The notes beneath the pieces are model-generated. The model was not told the DNA's origin. It did no database searches and saw nothing but the letters and a program-made list of their open reading frames with translations. DNA of 24,172 nt, taken from an uncultured Spirochaetaceae bacterium. Lineage in GTDB: Bacteria > Spirochaetota > Spirochaetia > Sphaerochaetales > Sphaerochaetaceae. Location of the stretch: assembly GCA_944389985.1 (NCBI GenBank), contig CALXON010000014.1, positions 1 to 24,172 on the forward strand, written 5' to 3'. Position numbers and translations under genes: made by a program. Numbering within the stretch: position 1 is the first letter of the stretch; every line of letters begins with the position of its first letter. This document shows, piece after piece, positions 1 through 5,470 of the stretch.

Positions 1-868
1 CATCATTAAGAGATGCCGGATAGAATGGATTCGAGAACAATGTACGGGAGCCAAGTGTAACATGAGAAAGCGTCAGGCTTCCATTACCTGTTGTCCAATC
101 TCTATGGAAGATGAAAGGAAGAACAACTGGCCGTCCGTCATCTCCAACTGTCCTGACTTCCCTTTCCGTGATCACTCCCCGGTCACCGCGTATCTCGAAA
201 TGCTTGCCATATAAATATGAAGCATACTGATTACTCGAGAAATCATTGATGAAAAGCTTATCTCCGAAACGAAGAGTCCGGATTTTCCTTTCATAATTTT
301 CCATTCCACCATTGACAGTCATTCCTTTGCGGCTTCCCGTAGAGAGAATGCGTGAGGGAAAAGATGCTGAGGAAATCTCGGAGGGAACACATCCGGAGAA
401 ACCGAGAACAAGCCTTGCAATAGAAGCAGCGTGATGATTATGGAGTCCTGACAGATACAGCTGATCAACATTTCCAATCATATCTATGGCAGCTATGGCA
501 GATGCGAAAAGCGGCGTGTACTGATACTGCTCTGCAACAAATCCTTTCATCGATGAAAGCTCATCCAGCTCGCTGTCAGAAAGAGAGAGAAATGTTGTCT
601 CGGTAAGCACAGTCTCATGCCTTTCATCCAGCATTTTCATAAGAGAGAAGAAGCCATCAGGACCGGAAGAGACGATTACAATATCATGAGGCACAGAAAG
701 AGCCCCCGCGCTGTCCGGAACGGCATTCAGACCTTCTGCACTGAACATATCTGCTCTTTCCCTCTTCCTTGTACAAACAGAAACTATTTCAAGAAGCTCT
801 GGAAGTGCTTTCGCAATACGTATATAGAACATGGACCGCCAACCGGTACCAAAAAGAACAGCTTTCAT
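1..868 (-). CDS. Gfo/Idh/MocA-like oxidoreductase (3' end missing at window edge)
   Basis: The reverse strand is open from an ATG at 868 to the window edge, about 289 codons with no stop. The protein begins MKAVLFGTGWRS, a Rossmann nucleotide-binding turn of the Gfo/Idh/MocA superfamily, and later has VAEQYQYTP, which matches the 'EQ(Y)..P' segment of that family. The usual EKP motif, whose lysine contacts cofactor and substrate, reads TETT here. An in-frame ATG six bases upstream (874) is an equally possible start; no Shine-Dalgarno site is visible for either. The gene diverges from the Nudix gene across about 90 bases. The role is probably NAD(P)-dependent oxidation or reduction of a sugar or sugar-like compound; the substrate cannot be told. 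The family call is fairly safe, the function is not. Confidence 0.8.
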   Translation of the reverse strand, partial: MKAVLFGTGWRSMFYIRIAKALPELLEIVSVCTRKRERADMFSAEGLNAVPDSAGALSVPHDIVIVSSGPDGFFSLMKMLDERHETVLTETTFLSLSDSELDELSSMKGFVAEQYQYTPLFASAIAAIDMIGNVDQLYLSGLHNHHAASIARLVLGFSGCVPSEISSASFPSRILSTGSRKGMTVNGGMENYERKIRTLRFGDKLFINDFSSNQYASYLYGKHFEIRGDRGVITEREVRTVGDDGRPVVLPFIFHRDWTTGNGSLTLSHVTLGSRTLFSNPFYPASLND

Positions 869-960
869 AGCCATAGTTTAACGCAGTATGGAAAGAATCA
901 CCAACAAACTCAGCCTTCCAGCTATTTGCATCTTACCCATCTTGCTGATACTCTCAAGGA

Positions 961-1884
961 ATGCTGTTGAATGTATTCCAAGAGTTCTTCACATGGGTGA
1001 TGCTCTTTATAATCCTGTTGAATATCTCACAGAGGAAGTTTCCTCATACTGAAAAGAAGAGAAAAGCAACAATTCTCATCGCTGTTGACTTTCTTGTTGT
1101 ATACACATGTATTGCAATGACATCAATCTGGAAACTTCCAGAATGGGTCGGATGGATTTTCCCAGTTCTCGGCATTGCCGTGATAATCATCTTCAGAAAA
1201 CAGTTCTGGCCATTCAGGCGCCATTGTGTCAAATGTGGAAAGAAACTTGATTATAACAGAATCATCGGCTATGACGAAAACCTCTGCCAGGATTGCTATT
1301 GGGAAGCACATCCAGATGAGAAAGCACTCGAGGATGCGAAAAACAAGACTCCGGAAGAAGTACTTGAGGACAAGTTCGTCTCCGCAGACAAGGTTGATGA
1401 TATCCCATGGGACCTCTGGGAACCTACGGAAAGCTGCGTACTTACCTATGTAACAGATGGCGACAGAATCCTGATGATCATGAAGAAAACAGGTCTTGGC
1501 TCTGGATACATAAACGCGCCTGGTGGGCACATTGAGCTGGAAGAGACAAAAACAGAGGCAGCCATCAGGGAAACAAAGGAAGAAACAGGAATTACCGTTT
1601 CCAATCTTGAGGAAAGAGGTGTTCTCAGGTTCCAGTTCAAAGATGGACTCAGAATGCTTGGCTATGTTTTCTTCACATCAGAATGGGAAGGCGAACTGAT
1701 TGATGAATGCGAAGAGACAAAGCCTTTCTGGACGAATATCTCAGAACTCGACTACAGTGCGATGTGGGAAGATGACAGGATGTGGCTGCCAATGGCGCTT
1801 GAGGGAAAGAAGTTCTCCGGATACTTCATCTTTGATGACAAAACAATGATAGACGCCAGAGTCGATGAAGATACTGAAGAGTGA
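961..1884 (+). CDS. Membrane-anchored zinc-ribbon Nudix hydrolase
   Basis: This 307-residue protein has three parts. Residues 1-80 contain about three hydrophobic helices (roughly 4-21, 35-53, 60-78). Residues 89-112 form a four-cysteine zinc-ribbon-like knuckle (CVKC at 89-92, CQDC at 109-112). Residues 158-290 are a Nudix domain with a complete box at about 189-211 (G-x5-E-x7-RETKEETG). Nudix enzymes hydrolyse nucleoside diphosphates linked to another moiety; the segment before the box resembles MutT/8-oxo-dGTPase types, but the substrate is uncertain. The membrane anchor plus zinc knuckle is unusual for the family. AGGA touches the ATG directly, too close to act as a normal ribosome site; a -10-like GATACT lies at 947-952. 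The 3' end overlaps the aldo/keto reductase by 20 bases if that gene starts at its first ATG. Confidence 0.85.
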   Translation: MLLNVFQEFFTWVMLFIILLNISQRKFPHTEKKRKATILIAVDFLVVYTCIAMTSIWKLPEWVGWIFPVLGIAVIIIFRKQFWPFRRHCVKCGKKLDYNRIIGYDENLCQDCYWEAHPDEKALEDAKNKTPEEVLEDKFVSADKVDDIPWDLWEPTESCVLTYVTDGDRILMIMKKTGLGSGYINAPGGHIELEETKTEAAIRETKEETGITVSNLEERGVLRFQFKDGLRMLGYVFFTSEWEGELIDECEETKPFWTNISELDYSAMWEDDRMWLPMALEGKKFSGYFIFDDKTMIDARVDEDTEE

Positions 1885-2722
1885 AAGTGTTATGGGGCTG
1901 TGGAATTTCTCTGCAACCTCTTTTCATGACAAGCTTTCCCCGAAAGAGGGAAAGAACCTGATAAAAATAGCCTATAGAGCAGGAATAAGGTGTTTTGATA
2001 CAGCTTTTTCGTATCAGGAGGCATCATCTTGCCTATATTCAGCTTTGAAGGAGCTAGGAAAAGACGATGTCTGCATCATCTCCAAAGTGATGCCTGTTCC
2101 CACAATCCGGAAGAAAGTCGAGACAGAACTCAGAAGACTTGGACGGGACTATCTTGATGTGCTTCTCCTTCACTGGCCAACAGCGGCCCCCCAGCTTTCA
2201 GAAAGCCTTGCAGAACTCTCAAAAATAAAAGAAGAAGGAAAGGCGAAAAGTATTGGAGTATCGAACTTTCCTCTTCCTCTTCTCATCTGGTGCAAAGACC
2301 GTTTTCCGATTGAATACCATGAAAGACCTCTGTCTCTTATATGGAGCAAAGACTGGGAAGAAGAGAAACTGCTTGGATTGAAAACCATTGCCTATTCTCC
2401 TCTCGGTATGGGTCTTCTTTCAGGGAAATATGAAAAAGCGGATGAAATTCAGGACAGAAGAAGAACACTTCCAATGCTTTCTTCCCAAATTTTCCAGGAA
2501 CTTCTGAACGAAGTTTATAAAAAACCGGAGATAGCCCTCTCCTGGGTATACGAAGAAGAACCATGGGCTGTCGTGTCAGGTTTCAGCAGTCCTGAGCAAC
2601 CGCAGCTTCTGAATAAGATCGAACACATCGATACAGAGCTTAAGAAAAAGCTGACTCGGCTAGCAGATGAGATCAGCAAAGAAACAAATGCGGACAACAT
2701 CTTCGCTCATCGCTGGATGTGA
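1865..2722 (+). CDS. Aldo/keto reductase family oxidoreductase
   Basis: The 285-residue protein has the AKR catalytic tetrad in order: D45 (FDTA), Y50 (FSYQEA), K74 (IISK) and H103 (LLLHWP), followed by typical barrel segments such as SIGVSNF and IAYSPLGMGLLSGKY. AKRs are cytosolic NADPH-dependent carbonyl reductases of broad range; the substrate cannot be inferred. The length is slightly below the usual 300-330 residues. The first ATG (1865) overlaps the Nudix gene; a second in-frame ATG at 1892, just past the Nudix stop, would remove the overlap and still leave a plausible first strand. Neither has a strong ribosome site. It is probably co-transcribed with the Nudix gene. Confidence 0.88.
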   Translation: MKILKSESVMGLWNFSATSFHDKLSPKEGKNLIKIAYRAGIRCFDTAFSYQEASSCLYSALKELGKDDVCIISKVMPVPTIRKKVETELRRLGRDYLDVLLLHWPTAAPQLSESLAELSKIKEEGKAKSIGVSNFPLPLLIWCKDRFPIEYHERPLSLIWSKDWEEEKLLGLKTIAYSPLGMGLLSGKYEKADEIQDRRRTLPMLSSQIFQELLNEVYKKPEIALSWVYEEEPWAVVSGFSSPEQPQLLNKIEHIDTELKKKLTRLADEISKETNADNIFAHRWM

Positions 2723-2737
2723 GCGATACTATTCGGA

Positions 2738-2743
2738 TACAAT
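2738..2743 (+). promoter_or_regulatory. -10-like element directly upstream of yigZ
   Basis: TACAAT (5 of 6 to consensus) ends six bases before the yigZ ATG, and there is no Shine-Dalgarno site. No good -35 is seen, so this is a weak promoter call. Its position fits the leaderless pattern seen at other genes here. Confidence 0.3.
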
Positions 2744-2749
2744 CTGATC

Positions 2750-3349
2750 ATGCTTGTTCCACTAGAAAGAGCAGAAGCCGAGATAGTTGTAAAGAAATCA
2801 AGATTCATTGCAATAGCAATCCCCACAGAAAGCATGGAGGACGTGAAGGAAGCTGTCCTTTCCGTGCGCAAAGAACATCCGGATGCCACGCACGTGGTAC
2901 ATGCTGCAGTAATAGGAAAAGCAGGTACGATGTATTCTTCATCAGATGACAGAGAACCTAAAAATACAGCAGGAAGGCCGGCCCTGGAGGTTGTGAAAGG
3001 CTCTGGAATCACAAACATCACAGTTGCTATTGTCCGCTATTTCGGAGGAACTCTTCTGGGAACAGGAGGTCTTGTGAAAGCCTATGGAGACAGTGCCAAA
3101 GAAGTTCTGAAAATTGTAAGAACAGAGCCTCTTATTGAGCGGACCTGTTTCTCAATGATACTGCCTTATCAGTCTTACACCTTGATTAAGCGCCTCTTTG
3201 AAACACTTTCAGTGACAATAACCAAGGAAGATTTCGATATTTCCATAAATATTGAAGGTCAGCTTCCTCTAGATAACCTGAAAAAACTTGAAGAAGGAGC
3301 TGCAGATATCGGACAAGGAAAGATACTGCTGAATGTAATCAATACCTAG
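2750..3349 (+). CDS. yigZ: YigZ/IMPACT (UPF0029) family protein
   Basis: The 199-residue protein matches the YigZ/IMPACT family over its length: KKSRFIA near residue 15, a variant of the SDDGEP..TAGRP signature (SDDREPKNTAGRP, about residues 64-76), then IVRYFGGTLLGTGGLVKAYG. The C-terminal part fits the alpha/beta DUF1949-type domain. Eukaryotic IMPACT proteins act in translational control; the bacterial role is not settled. The ORF opens right after the aldo/keto reductase stop in the same frame, 27 bases upstream, and the start has no ribosome site. Its last 11 bases overlap the 3' end of the convergent M28 peptidase gene. The family assignment is confident. Confidence 0.9.
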   Translation: MLVPLERAEAEIVVKKSRFIAIAIPTESMEDVKEAVLSVRKEHPDATHVVHAAVIGKAGTMYSSSDDREPKNTAGRPALEVVKGSGITNITVAIVRYFGGTLLGTGGLVKAYGDSAKEVLKIVRTEPLIERTCFSMILPYQSYTLIKRLFETLSVTITKEDFDISINIEGQLPLDNLKKLEEGAADIGQGKILLNVINT

Positions 3350-4712
3350 ACAGCCGGTATTTCTTTCCGCTTTCAAAAAGTCCTGTACTGCTTTCTGAGA
3401 CTGTTTCCTTTCTGTCTGTTTCTTCCACGAGTTTTATAGCAGTGGAAAGTGCAATTGAAAGAGCTTCCTGAGAAACTTTCTCAGGAGTGTCTTCTGCAGT
3501 ATGTGCCGGGATTTCCTTTCCCGAAGCCATTGAGGTAAGGGTTGTGGCCTCTATACCATACCTGGCAGCAGAAACCGCATCTGTTGCCCCACCAAGAAAA
3601 CCAAGTCTTCCCGTCTGCACTTTATACCCCATCGCAATTGATAAAAGAGAGCAATGAGATGCAAGGGACGGAGAAAGAGACACAAAACCATTTCCATCGG
3701 ATGAGAGAAATGCGAGGTCATTCTCTCCATAGAGCCCGTCAAAGTTCAGGTTGGCAGGATTAATAAGAATATATGAGTTGTCACGATACCACAGTGAACT
3801 ACCGGCAGCACCGCACTCCTCACCATCAAAAGAAGCAAAAACAAGCCGTGTTGATTGCAGTCCTTTCCCCTGTTTTTTCAAGAGTGAGAAATATCTGCAT
3901 AGTGTGATGACAACGGAGACGCCAGAAAGGTTATCTCCGGCACCTTTTGTCTCTGCCTTCTCTGCATTGTAGGAAAGATAGAAAGACAATCCGCTTACAG
4001 CAAACGACAGAAGCATGAGACAGAAGATGAAAAATCCAGGGAAACCCGTTGCAAAAATCCGTCCCTTGAAAAACTCTATGAAGACATCGATAACAGCAAG
4101 CAGAACAAGGATGACAAAGCTCACAGCACCTGTCTGAAGAGAAAATTTGGACAGAAGGCCTTTCCTCTCAGTCTTCCCGACAGTGGCTGTATCATGATGA
4201 GCAGAGAATATTATGGTGTGCTCCACATCTCCTTCCGGATCAATTATTGCATGGACATTGGTTGCATCTCCTGATGGGAAAAAGGATCGAAGGGGATTTT
4301 TACGCATCCTCAGCTCGTTGATTACAGAGGCTATGTAAAGACAACCAATTGCCATAGCTATCAGGGGCAGGCCAATAGTAGCGAAAAGAAAGACAAGAGC
4401 TGATGATACCATTGCAGCAAGAAGCATCCACTTCTGGATATCCGGAATGATTCTTCCGCTTGTCACAGTAACATCCTCTGTAGCGGTCTCCAGATATTCC
4501 CCTATGCGTCTGGCAGCATTTCTTGATGCCGATGTTGCAGCAGGTCTGGAATCAAATTCCTCAAAAAGGCGAACAAGTAGATCATACGCCTCTTCTGAAA
4601 GTCTGGGAGCTTTAACATTCTCTGCATTCTCTTCAGGAACGGGTTTCTCCTTCTTGAAACGCTTAAAACTGTTATGCAGCTTTTCTCCTATCTTTCCAAA
4701 ATTCAGACCCAT
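3339..4712 (-). CDS. Membrane M28-family metallopeptidase
   Basis: This 457-residue protein carries all M28 zinc ligands and catalytic acids: H172 and D174 (AHHDTA), D260 (GAGDNLSG), E298/E299 (DGEECG), D325 (NFDG) and H404 (AHTAEDTP). M28 enzymes are di-zinc amino- or carboxypeptidases. Hydrophobic segments lie at about 94-132 (two helices) and at about 195-213 and 222-247. The last two fall between the first (H172/D174) and second (D260) ligand motifs, where soluble M28 enzymes have only a short loop. It is therefore probably an integral membrane peptidase. The N-terminus is Lys/Glu-rich and has no signal peptide. The start is supported by a GTGACG-17-TATATT promoter ending seven bases before the ATG. 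It diverges from the tRNA cluster. Confidence 0.88.
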   Translation of the reverse strand: MGLNFGKIGEKLHNSFKRFKKEKPVPEENAENVKAPRLSEEAYDLLVRLFEEFDSRPAATSASRNAARRIGEYLETATEDVTVTSGRIIPDIQKWMLLAAMVSSALVFLFATIGLPLIAMAIGCLYIASVINELRMRKNPLRSFFPSGDATNVHAIIDPEGDVEHTIIFSAHHDTATVGKTERKGLLSKFSLQTGAVSFVILVLLAVIDVFIEFFKGRIFATGFPGFFIFCLMLLSFAVSGLSFYLSYNAEKAETKGAGDNLSGVSVVITLCRYFSLLKKQGKGLQSTRLVFASFDGEECGAAGSSLWYRDNSYILINPANLNFDGLYGENDLAFLSSDGNGFVSLSPSLASHCSLLSIAMGYKVQTGRLGFLGGATDAVSAARYGIEATTLTSMASGKEIPAHTAEDTPEKVSQEALSIALSTAIKLVEETDRKETVSESSTGLFESGKKYRLSRY

Positions 4713-4719
4713 ATACTGA

Positions 4720-4748
4720 AATATAACAGAACATCATCCAAGCGTCAC
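4720..4748 (-). promoter_or_regulatory. Promoter of the M28 peptidase gene, apparently leaderless
   Basis: On the minus strand, GTGACG (4748-4743) is followed after 17 bases by TATATT (4725-4720), and the ATG begins seven bases later. The predicted transcript start coincides with the start codon, and no ribosome binding site is present. Confidence 0.55.
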
Positions 4749-4770
4749 TTCATTATTTTCTTCTAATACA

Positions 4771-4799
4771 TTGACAACAATCTTTTCTATCAGTATCAT
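4771..4799 (+). promoter_or_regulatory. Strong sigma70-type promoter of the tRNA/SRP RNA cluster
   Basis: A perfect -35 TTGACA (4771-4776) and TATCAT (4794-4799, 5 of 6) are separated by 17 bases. Transcription should begin near 4806, about 24 bases before the first tRNA-Ser. A strong promoter fits stable-RNA genes, and the short spacers suggest the five tRNAs and probably the SRP RNA share one transcript. Confidence 0.75.
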
Positions 4800-4829
4800 T
4801 CTGTCCTTGATTGGTATTTTCCAAGAATT

Positions 4830-4914
4830 GGAGAGATGTCCGAGTGGTCGATGGTGGCAGTCTTGAAAACTGCTGAGGCGAAAGTCTCCGGGGGTTCGAA
4901 TCCCTCTCTCTCCG
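4830..4914 (+). tRNA. tRNA-Ser(UGA)
   Basis: An 85-base class II tRNA with a GGAGAGA acceptor arm pairing with TCTCTCC, G discriminator, long variable arm and GGTTCGAAT T-loop. The anticodon loop CTTGAAA gives UGA (4864-4866), reading UCA and probably UCG. CCA is not encoded (GATAAAA follows). Confidence 0.95.
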
Positions 4915-4925
4915 ATAAAATAAAA

Positions 4926-5015
4926 GGAGAGGTGCGAGAGAGGCCGAATCGGGCTCCCTGCTAAGGAGTTGACCTGGCAAACCCGGGTCCGGGGGTTCGA
5001 ATCCCCCCCTCTCCG
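4926..5015 (+). tRNA. tRNA-Ser(GCU)
   Basis: A 90-base class II tRNA with a long variable arm. The anticodon loop CTGCTAA gives GCU (4960-4962), reading AGC/AGU. The acceptor GGAGAGG pairs with CCTCTCC, followed by discriminator G. CCA is not encoded. It lies 11 bases after the previous tRNA. Confidence 0.95.
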
Positions 5016-5026
5016 ATTATTCATTT

Positions 5027-5100
5027 GAGACCATAGCTCAGCTGGATAGAGCATCAGTTTGCGGAACTGAGGGTCGGAGGTTCGAATCCTCTTGGTCTCG
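5027..5100 (+). tRNA. tRNA-Arg(GCG)
   Basis: A 74-base class I tRNA: acceptor GAGACCA with TGGTCTC, D-stem GCTC/GAGC, anticodon stem TCAGT/ACTGA and loop TTGCGGA. The anticodon is GCG (5061-5063), reading CGC and CGU by G34 wobble, instead of the common bacterial ACG that is edited to inosine. CCA is not encoded. Confidence 0.93.
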
Positions 5101-5107
5101 TTTCATT

Positions 5108-5195
5108 GGAGAGATGTCCGAGTGGTCGAAGGAGCCGGACTCGAAATCCGGTGTAGTGCTCTGCATTACCGAGGGTTCGAATCCCTCTCTCTCCG
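5108..5195 (+). tRNA. tRNA-Ser(CGA)
   Basis: An 88-base class II tRNA. The anticodon stem CCGGA/TCCGG encloses the loop CTCGAAA with anticodon CGA (5142-5144), reading UCG. The acceptor arm is the same as in tRNA-Ser(UGA). CCA is not encoded. Confidence 0.95.
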
Positions 5196-5227
5196 ATCAG
5201 AGATGACCTCATCTCCTATATACCTCT

Positions 5228-5313
5228 GGAGAGGTGTCCGAGTGGTCGAAGGTGCACGATTGGAAGTCGTGTATGGTCAAAAGCCATCGGGGGTTCGAAT
5301 CCCCCCCTCTCCG
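5228..5313 (+). tRNA. tRNA-Ser(GGA)
   Basis: An 86-base class II tRNA. The anticodon stem CACGA/TCGTG encloses the loop TTGGAAG with anticodon GGA (5262-5264), reading UCC/UCU. CCA is not encoded. Only three bases separate it from the SRP RNA stem, so the SRP RNA 5' end may be made by processing behind this tRNA. Confidence 0.95.
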
Positions 5314-5316
5314 TTT

Positions 5317-5417
5317 CAGCAGCAGATACCTGGCAATGTACGCCGCCGAACCCCGTCAGGGCAGGAATGCAGCAGCGGTAAGTGGAATGTCCATGTGACC
5401 AGGACCATTTGCTGCTG
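5317..5417 (+). ncRNA. ffs: Small bacterial SRP RNA (4.5S type)
   Basis: The conserved domain IV lies at about 5345-5382: GCCGAACC, GTCAGG, a GCA/TGC stem closed by a GGAA tetraloop, then AGCAGCGG. This is the Ffh-binding site of the signal recognition particle. The ends pair: CAGCAGC (5317-5323) with GCTGCTG (5411-5417), and CCTGG (5329-5333) with CCAGG (5399-5403), giving a hairpin of about 100 bases without an Alu domain. A TTTCTTTT run after the closing stem may aid termination. A place between serine tRNAs and dnaX is a known arrangement, as in Bacillus subtilis. The exact ends are inferred from pairing. Confidence 0.92.
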
Positions 5418-5442
5418 TTTCTTTTCCTATTACCCTTTTCAA

Positions 5443-5451
5443 TGATATAAT
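5443..5451 (+). promoter_or_regulatory. Extended -10 promoter of dnaX
   Basis: TGATATAAT is a perfect TATAAT (5446-5451) with an upstream TG extension. It lies 19 bases before the GTG start, leaving a short leader that holds the GAGGAAGG ribosome site. No -35 is obvious, which is usual for extended -10 promoters. Read-through from the RNA cluster is also possible. Confidence 0.55.
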
Positions 5452-5470
5452 CCGGGCACGGAGGAAGGAC

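Noticed and set aside
617..970. 117-codon plus-strand ORF at the left end.
   Set aside because: It lies opposite the oxidoreductase gene, which reads open to the window edge with family motifs.
5203..5214. Hairpin GATGA-CC-TCATC between tRNA-Ser(CGA) and tRNA-Ser(GGA) as a terminator.
   Set aside because: No T tract follows, and two more RNA genes lie just downstream; more likely a processing feature or chance.
5092..5445. Plus-strand 117-codon ORF through tRNA-Ser and SRP RNA genes.
   Set aside because: It is entirely accounted for by RNA genes; no ribosome site or protein-like features.
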